Assembly: GCF_021134715.1 (NCBI RefSeq)
Contig: NC_060028.1
Coordinates: forward strand, 2,688,501 to 2,752,500
DNA: 64,000 bases
Source: Daphnia pulex
Taxonomy: Eukaryota; Arthropoda; Branchiopoda; Diplostraca; Daphniidae
Direction: 5' to 3'
Under the pieces are notes generated by a model. It was not told the origin of the DNA and did not search any database. It worked only from the letters and a program-made list of their open reading frames with translations. This document shows, in pieces, positions 23,390 to 35,379 of this stretch. The position numbers and the translations under genes were made by a program. The stretch's first letter is position 1. Every line of letters starts with the position of its first letter.

Positions 23390-23665
23390 GGGAAAATGTT
23401 GGATGGGTTATCCCTACGATAAAGTTATTAAATGAAGAAATGGTAAAATTTTCCAAGGATCCAACCATCATGCATTATATGCTTCTCGTATCAGCAATTC
23501 TTAGCGGGTTGAACGCAAGATATCCAAGCTGAACTAAGGAACATCACTTGATAATTCCTTTAGTTTCCACCCCCATGTTCAAAATTATTTGGGCGGAGGA
23601 AAATAATAAAACTGAGTGTAGCAATAAGTTACTTCAGGGAGCTGTCCGTCAATTAAAGGTGACTA
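23390..23665 (+). mobile_element. hAT-like transposase remnant
   Basis: The plus-strand frame KLLNEEMVKFSKDPTIM, LVSAILSGLNARYPS-stop-TKEHHLIIPLVSTPMFK and WAEENNKTECSNKLLQGAVR resembles the region of hAT transposases before the dimerisation domain (L...R......A..LDP.FK). It has one in-frame TGA and no flanking domains. The call rests on a short, weakly conserved segment. Confidence 0.35.
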
Positions 23666-24509
23666 GGGTGGAGTTAGTGTTTTTCGTCTTTTGTTTAGTT
23701 TCACTTTAATTCTTTCACTAAGAACATTTTTTTTTGCAGAGTTAATTCTGCATCTAAAACTAATCTAGTATCACCCAACAACAAAAAGTGGTTTTCTAGA
23801 CGAATATATTAAACAGGCATCGATACGAATCGATGAAGTAAAAAAATGATTTCATTGATATGACGGGATGGATATCACACGTTAGGATTTCCTAAAATCA
23901 TTAGAAATATACATAACTGAATGATTGATGAATTCTTTATTTCTATAGAGTGTGGTTCAAGGTTGCCTTCTTCGATGGTTCTTTATCCCATGTTGGAAGT
24001 AGTAATTTGTTCCTATTATGGAGTTAAGCGATTTACCAGTACGCACAAAATGATGTTTGGTTGTTGACCATCAAACGTTTTGGTGGTGACACTAACCTAA
24101 ATTTTTCGTAGATTTAAATTACTTGGTCTATGAACATCAAACCTTGTTTTACTGCATGCTATGGCAACACTATTTTTTCCATTTGCTCATCTCATGTAAG
24201 AGATATTGGCTCAGGAAGACTTCAGGAATATGATCATCATATTCCTTCACTATTTTGCTAACGAGTGCTGTTAAGAAAACCAGGAAAATTTGTTAATTAC
24301 ATAATACTTGATTGAAATATCCTCAATGTAGGCTACCCTTTTCCGTATTGGTTCTACCGCCTCTCAAAAGTCAGAAGTCTTAATTTTTAGTCAGGAACAG
24401 TTCACGAATTTTAAAATTAAGTATTTGGTTTCTTACATTCTTATACTAACTTTCATCAATTACATTGATTAATTTCTAATGAGAGGAAAAAGCAAGCTTG
24501 AATTTTCAA

Positions 24510-24654
24510 ATTTTTTTGATCGAAAAACCGATCGATTGAACGATCGATCGATCAAATTCATTTGGTGATGGATTGAGTGATAGATCGATCAATTTTCGAG
24601 GCTGATCGAGATCGAGATCAACGATCACATTTTTCTGATCGAACGGCATCCCTG
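24510..24654. repeat. GATC-rich block ending in a hAT-like terminus
   Basis: GATCGATC and variants occur about ten times in 130 bases. The block ends ggcatccctg (minus strand CAGGGATGCC), which fits the CAGGG(A/T)TG terminus of many hAT elements. No matching left terminus was found. Confidence 0.4.
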
Positions 24655-25104
24655 CTTATATTATTAAGTGTGCTATAGAAATTGAATAACCATTATATAC
24701 AAATGCAATAGGTTTTTTTTTTATTATTTAAAAGGCATACTCAGACTTGAGTGTTGCCTCCGCTCTACTATATACAATTGCATACTTTGATAGATTTAAA
24801 CGAGTTGTCAGTACATATAGAATATAAGAGAGAGAGAGACATGTATAGGAGCAGGGGAGCGTTTAATACTAAAATTTGGTGATTGCATATTTTAAATTTC
24901 TTAAGTGAAGATGGCGGTTTGGGTACAGTATCACAGGAGTTTGAGAAACAATGGCTGGTGGATATTAAAATTGGAAGACGGATTTAGTAATAGTTACTTT
25001 GACTTAGTTATATAGTGATAGATTCATGTGTGTAATTTTAAGGGAGTTGAACGGTGGATTGACCTTTGATATTGGCTTTGGTTTGAGGTAACGGGGGAGT
25101 GCAT

Positions 25105-26170
25105 AGGCCATGGGCGGTACTTCGAATTTTAAGCCTTTCGGACGTCCGGATGAATATTTTGAATGCATTCCATATGTTCATGTGTTATTTCCATATAGGT
25201 TCTTTGGGATGACATCGAGTGAAGGTGGAAAGGGCTTTTTAATTCGCAGACACGCATCAATGAGGAGGGTTCCTTGTTCAGTGAAACGTCTGCAGTGAAA
25301 AAAGAAATGTTCCACTGTTTCAGTATCTTGCCCACATTCACAAATGGGGGATGAGATTTTTTGATTTTATGCAGGTGGTGATTTAGTATGCAGTGCCCAG
25401 TTAGGACTTCGGTTAGCTCATGGTGGATGTATGGAGTTTAGTACGCTGACAGGCCGGAAACTCTTGACATCCTTATATGTTTCTTTATTGGGTTTCTTCA
25501 ATACACAAACTTTTGCTATTTTCCATTGCTTCGGGTATTATTTTATTTCTAGAAACTTATTTTATAATCTTAGTGAAACTTCTGCTATTTCTACATAACA
25601 CTCTAGAATTAACGCTATTGACATGCCTTCATTACCTGGAGAAGCATTCGAATTTAATGTCTTGACCTCTGCAGCTAGTTCTTCTTTGGTTATTTGGGGA
25701 GGTGGGTCATTAACAATTGTTTTCTCATAATCTTCAATAGTCTTGTATACATCTTCTGGCATTGGGCCCGTTGGCTTAGGCCCTGGGAAAAACTGAGACT
25801 AAGTTCTTTTACAATGTCTTCTTCGTCTGTGATTGACTTCCCATTTACAATCAGTAGAGAGGGCATTTGACATTTATTTTGGCTTGCTGAGAGCGTTTGT
25901 TGCGTTGGCAGCTCTGAGTTGATGGAACTTTTTCTTATAATTTAGGTAATCGTGTCTACCATGTCTTCTACTTCAGCTTTTGTTTTGGCCTCTTCTTGGT
26001 TTAATTTAAGATAACGTAGTTCATTATTTAATCGTAATTTTAATTTATTCTTATCTATATTAGCTAGTTTAGGTACGTTTCGGTCTGATGGTTTCCTTTG
26101 AGGCCGTCCAATTTCTACTACATAACTGATGTAAGGATGGTCTGACAGGGATACCCAGTTAAAAAAGAAC
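25105..26170 (-). mobile_element. Non-LTR retrotransposon (LINE), internally deleted and broken
   Basis: In minus-strand order: the end of an APE endonuclease (LSDHPYISYVVEIG, containing the SDH motif, about 26030-26160), a linker and the start of reverse transcriptase (PPPQITKEELAAEVKTLNSN then ASPGNEGM, 25562-25762), then directly the C-terminal segment (LTGHCILNHHLHKI and CECGQDTETVEHFFFHC, 25270-25420). The catalytic YADD region is absent, so several hundred codons were deleted. A one-base frameshift splits the last segment. Jockey/R1-type by the LTGH..LN.HL motif. Inactive. Confidence 0.75.
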
Positions 26171-26214
26171 TGCAGTTTTTTTAGTAAACTCCTAAACTGT
26201 AGTTTTTTCATAGT

Positions 26215-26405
26215 TTACTTTAGTTTTGTATTACTATGTTTAGTTAACTGTAGTATAAATTTTAAAAAACTGCAGTTCAGCAAAATGTATTTTAGTTTTT
26301 TATTACTATGTTTAGTTTACTGTAGTATAAATTTAAAAAACTTCAGTTCAGCAAAATTTACTCCAGTTTTTTTTACTATGTATAGGTAATACTGCGGTTT
26401 AAAAA
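26215..26405. repeat. 72-bp tandem repeat, about 2.6 units
   Basis: Units start near 26218 and 26290, each with ttactatgtttagtt.actg, aaaaaact.cagttcagcaaaat; a third, shortened unit follows. It lies just upstream (minus sense) of the LINE remnant. Confidence 0.7.
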
Positions 26406-26589
26406 GTTGTTTTTTTTATAAAAATAGTTAAACGAATACGAAATTGTATTTCTGAAATGATAAACATTTATTCAAACTATATTTCCAAAATGTTTCTATT
26501 GAAATACATTTAATAAGAATTGTTCACATACACATATGACTTGGCAGTTATAAAATTGACAGTGAACAAAAATTATTCAATAATATACA

Positions 26590-28000
26590 GCAGAAACACA
26601 TTTAATCCATTTCAAATCGACAATTTATTGCGACAATGACTAACTCTTTACTCTGGTTGGGAATAATAACACATTTGCACGTAATATCAACGGGCTTAAA
26701 AATAACCCGTTCCCGAAATGATTCTGGGACAATAATCTTCATGAAATTAACGAGATTCATGTTTCTGCAAAAACTTTCCTGACAAGATCCATAATTATTA
26801 ACTTTGAGCTGACGGCCGATTATCAACATTTGATGTGGTTGATCGATTGTTGATGAGTACTGAGATCAACTGTTCATCATACACACCCCGTTAGGAATCA
26901 TAACACAATTGCAGTTCTCATTTAAGATGACAAATTTTTCAATTATTGCAAAAGAAATTTCCTATTTTTATGACAGAGTTATCACGCTTGAAGTCCGCGG
27001 AATACAAAGCACTTGAAAAACATTTCCCATTTACTAGTATTCTACTGTACTCGCACGCAAAGTGACACTTTAATATTCTTCCGTCATACCAATTTTCAAC
27101 AGCTATAATCTACCCGGCAGACAATTTTTCATACTTAAATTTCCCAATTGTTTTTTAACTACGTTCGACTCGAGGTTCAATGGTCATTTTAGTTTCCAAT
27201 CTAGAAACAAAAAAATTCGAAATTGTTTCCTCTGTTGTAAAATTAATATTTTTTGCCGCATATTCTCATAGTAGTTGTCGTGCTGTAAATCTCTGAAACA
27301 TTTGACCGGCAACACCTTTGGAGCCATGAAATTGTGTCCTCATACTACCACCCGCATCTTCATACAGGAACGCTGAGTATGCCCAAGGAGCACCCCAATT
27401 GTCCACTCCCTCTACTATGCGGATCAGTAAGTGAACATTATAGAAGACATGCTCAACACCGTATGAATCAGGAATTTGTCCAATAAAAGCTAAAGTAAGG
27501 ATCCTAGCTAGTTGAAGGTCTTCTTGTGTCATTGACTTTTTTTGCAACAATCGGCAACAGTTCACAACATACAGCCAATGTTGATAATAAACATTTGGAA
27601 GTAAGGACTTCAGAATTACTGGTGAAAAGAAAAGGAGAAAATTTCTCAGCTCGCTAGCTTTCCAAGATTTCCCGTATTTTTCATATTATCTATACATTCT
27701 TAATATTTCATCCAGTAGTTTAATATCACGCAAGGCTTCGTCAAAGTGTTTTGCCATGAAACTATAAGGCTTCCCTGTTGATTCGAGCCATATAGTTAAA
27801 AACTGTTTGACAATGCCAAGAAAAACACAGTGCATGATATCGGGTATAGTCCCATTAATGTGATCGAATTCAGGTATAAGAGACAAAATTGAAAATCCTT
27901 TCACTCCATAAATGTGTTTTTCACCGCTATTTATTGCGGCTCTACTGCATGAAGTAAAGATATTGTATGCAATAAAAATATAAATATAGATATTGTATAC
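26590..28000 (-). mobile_element. CACTA/EnSpm-type (tnp2/DUF4218-like) transposase remnant
   Basis: Minus-strand blocks in family order: GVKGFSILSLIPEFDHINGT and PDIMHCVFLGIVKQFLTIWL (27800-27920), SWKASELRNFLLFFSP (about 27630-27660), QHWLYVVN, YGVEHVFYNVHLLIRIVEGV with WGAPWAYSAFLYEDAGG and TQFHGSKGVAGQ (27270-27480), and a weaker C-terminal part at 26600-26830. The order KGFS.L - PDxMH - WKASE.R..LL - NVH.L - FHG is that of tnp2-like transposases in arthropods. Stops and shifts occur between blocks (TAA at about 27685). Termini were not identified. Confidence 0.75.
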
Positions 28001-28009
28001 AATAAAAAT

Positions 28010-28580
28010 AAAAATTTCCACTCTACAGCTTTAATTTTATCTCCACTTATCGTTATATCTACTTTTGATGTCCTTAGCGTCAATAGGGGAGTTAAAATAT
28101 TTGTATAAACAATTAATAGAAATTTCTTTGTATTTTAAATTTTTCATATTCAGGTATCAAAGTAACATATTCTTAAATTTAAGGACAGTTTTGGCTCTTG
28201 ATACATAATAAGCATATTCCATGCTTATTGGATACCATTATATAGCTACTCGGTATACATGCTATAGCTACCCTACAGTAGACACATGAAAAAGCTAAAA
28301 AACAATGATCGCTCAGACCATTAATCAACCTCAATTATATGTACATTCTCAGTATATACTTTTCTTTCTATGTATTTTCATTGTTCAAAATTTATTTGAT
28401 TTTCCCTTGTATATTATCTTCATTCTCTACCTCATTACAACACGAAAATAGTCAACAAATCGTCCGTAGTTAACTTGATCCTTTTGAAATCATAACTAAT
28501 AATTTTCTACTGTATGGTTCCATTATTCTTAGTACACCAAGATTTGGCAGCAATTTTTCTAGTCCATCATATTTCACCTC
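28010..28580. other. Spacer downstream of the first SLC6 gene
   Basis: No gene seen. A minus-strand AATAAA at about 28392-28397 could serve the SLC6 gene ending at 28583. Confidence 0.35.
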
Positions 28581-28582
28581 TT

Positions 28583-31500
28583 TTAAGGGTCCACCAAAAG
28601 AGTCGTGGATTTACTAACAGTATCTAATTCATTTTTAGCTACTGCTGGAAAGGATTCATGTTCAAATTCACGTTCAACAGGCTGCTTTGAAGCTGATGCT
28701 GATTCAATTCGAATCTTGAAAACCGGTGTGAGTCCCTTGGTTAACACCTAAAGGATTATTGGGCGTTTTTAGACCACAATATAGAATAAAGGATGGAATT
28801 TTTGTAGGAATTACCTCACGCAATGTTCCCGGTGTTGTAAAAATATAGTAAACGATATAAAGCGGTATCCACAGCATGGAAGATAAAGATATACAAATTC
28901 CTAAAATTTCGGCCCATTTGGGATACTGATAATCGCTTCCATAGGTGACTGGTGTATATTGTACAATAGAAAATACAAAGATGCCCTAAACAATGTCAAT
29001 ATTATATTACAAATCGTGTCTCCCTTATGATTTACTCCTATATGACTTAACATTACCAACATAACAGCAGGAGCTAAGAAAACCCAACAGACGTATAAAA
29101 ACCACGAGGATTTCTTGCCGAGCATTTCCTCGATACAACTGCAAAATCGCTTTCCTCCAAAAATCCAATTAATAGAAATTGTTTGAAAGAATACCAAGAA
29201 AAGCATCGACATTCCACTAGCTGAGTAGTAGTCCATGACTTGGAATAGGTACACTCCTCCCTTTATTTGATGAAATATCAATTAAATAAGGTATGGCAGC
29301 AATGTTAAATATAAATTATTAGTAGGCCTATTTGCCTTGAAATTTTTACCTCAGTTATCATTGGTAAGGAAAGCAAGAATATGACGATAATGGTAGATAC
29401 TACAAATAGTCTTCTGTACTTCCTTAACTGATTTGGCCAGTTATCCACAATTCCAGTAACAAAAGCCTCAATCATGCAGAATTCACTAAACAATTGTGGG
29501 AAATATATAACGTATCTCTTTATTTTGCGCAATTTAAAATTGTATCGGTTTACCTACCTATCAATACCTAAAATCTGACAAAAAAGGAAAGGTTGAAAAA
29601 TTACAATAATAAAACTAGTACATCTAAATAAATAAAGACTTACTGCAAGCATGATGAAAAATAAAATAGCCCATATTGGAGCCCCAGGGAGACGTAGAAC
29701 CACTTCCGGGTAGGTAATAAATACGAGACCAGGTCCGGATGAAACAACTGACTCAATTGATGAATTTGTAGCTGAAGCGATGTTTCCCAAAATTGAAAAC
29801 TATGGCATACTCGTAAAGAGTAACGCAAGTAAGAGAATTTTAATGAAATGTAACTTAAAGTAAATTGGCAGCATGAATACCGTTACGACGCCGGCTATTA
29901 AACACGTGAATGTATTTACAATGCACGTAATAATGGCGTCTCTGTTTGAAAGATACTTTTTTACATTTAAGTAGTTTTTCATTAGATAATGAGATTTCGT
30001 TCTACTAACCTATAACAGTTGTGATTAAATTTGTTGTATGAGCCCAGTGCTGGCAAAGCACCTTTAATGATACAAATGATCATAATTATTTTTGTGAATT
30101 AGGGTACAGTTATTTCAACTTCAGCTTTCTACCAGTTTTACATGCTCTACAGTACCTACCTAAAGTTTATGAACGCGCAAGAGAACCTTAGGGGAAAAGC
30201 GTTTTTCTCGGCGTTCCAAAAATACAGTTTTCGTCGGAATGCGATGAATTTTTTTGGACGTAGCCATTAGCATTAGAATTAAGCAAATTTTTTTTAATTT
30301 TCCATTTACGAGAAGGGTAGGTTTTTGAACGAGCCATAAGTTTGGAAAAGCACCGTAGAGTTATATGTAAATTAGGGTACTTTAAAGGGTTAAAGCTATA
30401 GAATAGGTTAAGCTAGAACGATGCAGAAAATTTAGAAATAAAGAACTTCAAAAGCACTACTACTGAATAAATTTTGAGATTTTTTGCCTTCAATTCATTG
30501 TAGTCAATTATAAATTGAAAACATAATTTATTTTTTGCCCGTTCTAGTCCCTTTCCTCCTCCCCCCATTTCCACCCACACAGAGTTTGGATAATAATATT
30601 TATTTCTATGTTAAACATCAGGGAAAAGCTTTTTCCCTGTTTGACAGAGAAAAAGGCGAGCGGGCTGGAAATGGTAGATTAAAACGCCTTTTTCGATAAG
30701 GTGTGATAAGTTTTTCTCGCGCGTTTCCAAACTTTAGGTAGGAATTTATGTTATTATTTTAAACATCTCTAATTAGGTATAATAAAATTACCCGTTCCAA
30801 TGCTGTAGGCGAAAAAGATTTGAGTAGCGCCGTCTATCCATGGTCCCGATGTAAGCAAAAGATCCCTGAGAAAAACCATTCCAGTTTTTTAACTTAAACA
30901 TATACGTTGTATTCAACTTTTATATACCATTTGGGAGTAATGTAGTATAAAAGTCCGTCACTGGCTCCATCCAAAGTTACAGCTCTTACGACCAGCACAC
31001 ATAAGATTACGTAAGGAAACAAGGCCGTAAACCAAATAATCTAACCAGCGTAAAAAGAAGCGTACGCGTTAAAATTCGGAAAAAGTACGAAAAAAAACAT
31101 TATCGTTTAACTGACATATCCACTTTGGTTGATTCCTTTCCAAATTATGAAGTAGACAAACATCCAAGAAAGGATGAGCACACCAAACAGCTCCCATCGC
31201 ATCGCTCCGGCTATAATTATTATCGAATATATTCTTTTGTTATTTATGTTTGCTTTTTTTTAAAGCGCCAAGTTCAATTGGCATATTTCTAACCATTGTC
31301 TATGCCGTCAGTGATTGCCAACACTCGCCGACTAAATAATAATAAAAAATGTATTTTTATTCTGGTCCCATATAAAAAATATCTCTAGTTGCTGTAGGCT
31401 ACCTCCAAAATTCCTCCACCGCTGAGACTGAGTCGTTGTGCAGGATACTGATATTGGACGTTGGCAAGAAACAATTGAGTGTGTTCCATGAATTCTCTGT

Positions 31501-32844
31501 ATCAATGTATGTTTTACAGCAGTTAATAGTAGACTTTGGTAGGAGTCTCTCGTAGTTTCTCTAATAAAATAAACTACGTTTACGTATAAGGAAGCTTACC
31601 ACAAGATTGCCACGGCAGTCCTGGAAGTGCGGTAAAGGAAGCAATCAGATAGAACAACGTCCATGCAATGATGATGGAATAGTAGATATCGATCAAAAAT
31701 ACGACAGTCTTGAAATAGTAATAGCATTATAACAGTTTTACAAAGCAAAATTACATTAAAATATTTGATGGTTATTACCATCGTCGCGTACCCAACACCT
31801 ATATATTTAAAAAATGTCATTTCAATAGGTGTGTAAAAAGAGATTTTCTGTAAGTGAACTTTAGGCAAAACCTTTCATAATGGGTGCTAGTTCAGCTACC
31901 AGTGTCATCCCTCCGACTCCTAAATATTGTCCAATTGCAACCTCTTGGTAGAAAATAGGGATTCCGCAAAATACCTAAATATAATTAATTGCAAAGAGTT
32001 ATCTTTTGAAAACGTTTTAAGTCAAATTACCATAGCAATGAAATAGGTGACCAAAAAAGTTCCTAAAGATAAAGGGTAGTTAGTGTGGCTATGGAATATC
32101 TTTTAAAATAGACAAATTTAGCGGGAAGAAATAATGAAGGTAAAAATGCTTCTTACCGCCACCATTTTTAAAGCAGAGATATGGAAATCTCCAAATGTTT
32201 CCCAGTCCAACCGAAACACTGATGCACGAAAAAAGGAAGTCCCATTCATTGCTCCATCCACCTCTTTCTACTTGTTGAGAATTTGAACTTGTTGGTTGGT
32301 CATTGTTAGGAGTTTTTTCGTAAATTTTTGTTGCGATTTCTACTGGTGATGGTTTAACGGTTAGCGGCGTTAGCGCTGTTGATGTTTCATCACTCGATTT
32401 ATGGCCTAAAGAAAGGTTCGCGCACGACGTACTAAATCCTTGATTTTCTACACCAACCTTTGCGTCAATGGACAGTTGAACATTTTCTTGATTATTTACC
32501 AAGTGAAAAATTTCTACTTTTTGATCAATTGCTGCTTGGGCTTTCACCGGTATCAAAGTAGACTGCTGTGGCGAATCTCCATTTTCCAATTCGGATGTAA
32601 CTTGTTGCTCATCAGCGACTTCGTTCGTTTCGAAAGAATAGTTCCCATATCCTACATTTGAATCCATAGTATTTTGATCATTTACTTCTTGATCTTCCGC
32701 ATCGGTACGTAGAATTTCCCCTTGCACTTCAGGATTTTTTAATTCCTCTTTTGTAATGCCTACATTGGTATATTCACGCGGTTCTGTTTCCGTTTCTGGT
32801 CGATTCAATTCTCCATACTCTTCATTTTTAGTGTACTCCGCCAT
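28583..32844 (-). CDS. SLC6 sodium:neurotransmitter/amino-acid symporter A, complete, 18 exons
   Basis: Exons: 32157-32844, 32031-32062, 31872-31974, 31779-31798, 31600-31708, 31403-31496, 31294-31331, 31116-31210, 30928-31040, 30792-30865, 30010-30061, 29881-29941, 29644-29799, 29558-29574, 29350-29485, 29057-29260, 28815-28985, 28583-28747; 775 residues. A long acidic cytosolic N-terminus (about 205 residues) precedes TM1 with the family signature [20 protein letters not shown]. Extracellular loop 2 has the C..NSWNTLNC disulphide pattern and NIS/NDS glycosylation sites. TM6 reads [17 protein letters not shown] and TM8-12 are all present ([17 protein letters not shown]). It couples Na+ and Cl- gradients to uptake of a small amine or amino acid; glycine/GABA-type by resemblance, substrate unproven. 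Paralogue of the gene at 36.9-40.7 kb, same strand. A foldback element lies in the 730-base intron after 30792. Confidence 0.92.
30155..30742. mobile_element. MITE-like element with inverted termini, inside an SLC6 intron
   Basis: The left end CCTACCTAAAGTTTATGAAC and the right end (complement CCTACCTAAAGTTTGGAAAC) form about 30-base inverted termini extending into GCGCGAGAA. The left terminus is preceded by TACAGTA, similar to Tc1/mariner ends. No coding sequence inside. The same terminus is found on the element at 34.1-34.8 kb. Confidence 0.7.
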
Positions 32845-32849
32845 TACAA

Positions 32850-34100
32850 TTCCTGATAAAAGCGAAGAGATTTGAAACGAATGAAGAAACAAAGGAAAAT
32901 GGTTCTAGACTTCCATGAGAGGTGTGTGAAAATTATAGGCATCCACTATCGCGCACTGTCAATTTTGATCTGTTATATATACAAGTTCCGCCACCGCTAC
33001 TGAGATCACCCACTTCTGCCGTGCAGTTGAATATAAATTTTCAATAGTCATAATATATATCTTTCAGTAATGTGAGTTGGGCACGGAATGAAAGAAGGAA
33101 AAAAACTTATTGTATTGATAGAAAGTATCCATACTATTTTTCTGATAGATATGGGTCACTGCACTTATACACGGTACATCAAAACAGATCAGCTATACAA
33201 TGCTACAATAAATAGATTCGTTGTTAAACAATAGCAATGTATTGTTTCTATTAAAGAATGGGTGGGTACAATGAATTGGTTTTGATACCGCTGTTTTACG
33301 TAGTAGAAATAATATGCTTGTATTATATCTATTGTAGTTTGATTTGTTTCCGAATGAAAAATAGGGCCTATTTTCTAGTCATTCACTATTCAGTCGGGTT
33401 ATCATTCTGAGAATGATATGGAAGATAATTAAGATACGATGAAGAAGACGATACTTACCCATTACTTCTATGACTTTCAATTGCTTTCAATGTTTTAACA
33501 CGGTAGGTGAGACCGGGGCTAGATGGGACAGGGGCTAGATGGGACATCACAGTTTTTAGCATGTTCCCGTAATTTCTTGTACATAATTACTATACATGGG
33601 GAATTATGACGCAAATTGAGAAAACATTTCAATGACAATTACTTTGTGAGTTATGAGTAAAATTATATTTTTTTATTTTTCTAGACATCTCGCAAAATCT
33701 TTAAATTAAAATAAGTGCACCTTCAGATGCATAATTAAAAAACGAGGTAGACCATTTGATGTGATGAGATGTCTGGCAATCGAAATTTATTCTACTTTTT
33801 TTTTGGTACACAGTAGCTAAATTTGTGTTGCTGTTACAGTTACGTTGGAATAACTAAATATATACGAAAAATCAAGCGGGGAAAATTGGGACATTTCAGT
33901 TGGGACTATTTGGCACACGTTCAGCCAAGCCAAAAAAGGAGGGAGCCTCCGGGAATTGTACGTCCTCTCCGACAAAAAGGTCTTTTTGAAGAACTTTTTG
34001 GTTTCACACAAATTTATGCATTTTACTTATAATTTTACACAATTTGTGCATAACCAATGGATAGGAAATTAAATTGTCTATACAATGACTATCTCAGTTT
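32850..34100. other. Upstream region of SLC6 gene A
   Basis: No coding gene supported. A 16-bp direct doublet GGGGCTAGATGGGACA lies at 33515-33546, and related tgggaca-type motifs recur near 33890. Confidence 0.4.
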
Positions 34101-34108
34101 TTTTTATA

Positions 34109-34830
34109 CAGTACCTACCAGAAGTTTGGAAACGTGCGAGAAGCTCGTGTAAAAAGCCGATTTTTGCCGCTTTCCCAAAAATCGGGTTTTTGACGGAGGG
34201 TATTGAAATTTTTTTAAGTAGCTATAAAGGTTGGCTAATTCCTGAATTTTTTTCAGACAGTTTTAAACACGCTGTAGAAGCGTGTTAAAAAGCGGCTACT
34301 TTGCCGCTCTCTAAATAGGGAAAAATAACTCTACACAGACCATGGAGGCCAAAAAGTGCAAAATAAAGAACTTTGCTAGCTCTATGACATGTGTCATTTT
34401 CAATTTTTTCGATAAACATTTAATATAATGAATTTCAATTTGAAAATAAGATTTGTTATTTTTAACCCTTTTTCCCCTTCTATCCCTCCCCCCAGTGTGT
34501 GTCGCGATTTCTCCTTTGTTTAATTTTCGTAGGAAGGGTAAATGTCGCCTGCAAAGGCAAAAATTTCCCACCTCTGAAAATTAAAAAAGGAGGACACGCG
34601 ACAACACCGCGGGGTGGGATAGAAGGGGGGAAATGGTAATTCGAAATTTATTACATTAAATGTTTATCGAAAAATTTGAAAATGACGCATGTCATAGAGT
34701 TAACGAAGTTCTTTATTTTGCACTTTTTGGCGTCTATGTAGGGTTATTTGTTTTCTATTTAGAGAGCAGCAAAGTAGCCACTTTTTAATACGCTTTTACA
34801 GCGTGTTTCCAAACTTCTACATCCATTTGT
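34109..34830. mobile_element. Large foldback element (about 230-bp inverted arms)
   Basis: Outer termini CAGTACCTACCAGAAGTTTG (34109) and its near complement at about 34805-34825. Inside, 34265-34500 pairs with 34590-34822 as an inverted repeat: for example gtgcaaaataaagaactt at 34360 against aagttctttattttgcac at 34708. The loop is about 90 bases. The termini match the element in the SLC6 A intron. No open frame. Confidence 0.8.
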
Positions 34831-34859
34831 AGCTGCCTGCTGCCCTCCCTTTAGCTATT

Positions 34860-35372
34860 TTAATTTTAAAGTACAAAAAACGCGATTTTTGTAAAAATTT
34901 GCGTTTTTTAAGTAAAAAAATCTGAATTATCGACCAAACGAAATTCTTTAATTTTTCAGGGTAGAAGGCTTCTTATATCTAGTTTAATAATTTTTATTGA
35001 TAGCAGAAAAGCCGGCAACATAATAAAAAATTATTTATAATATTTTGGCGGTCCAACTCGAATTTGCATGAAAATTTTTACTTCAAATAGATTTTAGAGA
35101 TGTTAAGAACCTAAATGAAAAAAATAAACGTGTTTGATGAGTATTGTAGGGGAAAATGTTATAGTTTTTGGAAAAAAATGACTGATAATCGCTGATAATA
35201 AAATTTAAAATATTTCCTAAACAAAAAATAACAGAGCTAATTATGTTTTATGATAAACTAGATATAAGAAGCCTTTCTACCCTGAAAAAATTAAAGAATT
35301 TCGTATGGTCGATAATTCCGATTTTCGTCAATTTTGACAAAAATCACATTTTTTGTACTGTAAAAATTAATT
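34860..35372. mobile_element. Second foldback/MITE-like element (about 120-bp inverted ends)
   Basis: 34871-34990 and 35252-35358 are inverted copies, e.g. cttcttatatctagttta on the left against taaactagatataagaag on the right, with ends GTACAAAAAACGCGATTTTT and its complement. The roughly 260-base centre has no open frame. It is adjacent to, but unrelated in sequence to, the preceding foldback. Confidence 0.8.
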
Positions 35373-35379
35373 AATAATA

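Noticed and set aside
24820..24845. GA dinucleotide run
   Set aside because: Short simple repeat without further structure.
29800..29982. Stop codon breaking SLC6 gene A in [11 protein letters not shown]...
   Set aside because: The stop is inside the intron; splicing at GTATTC removes it.
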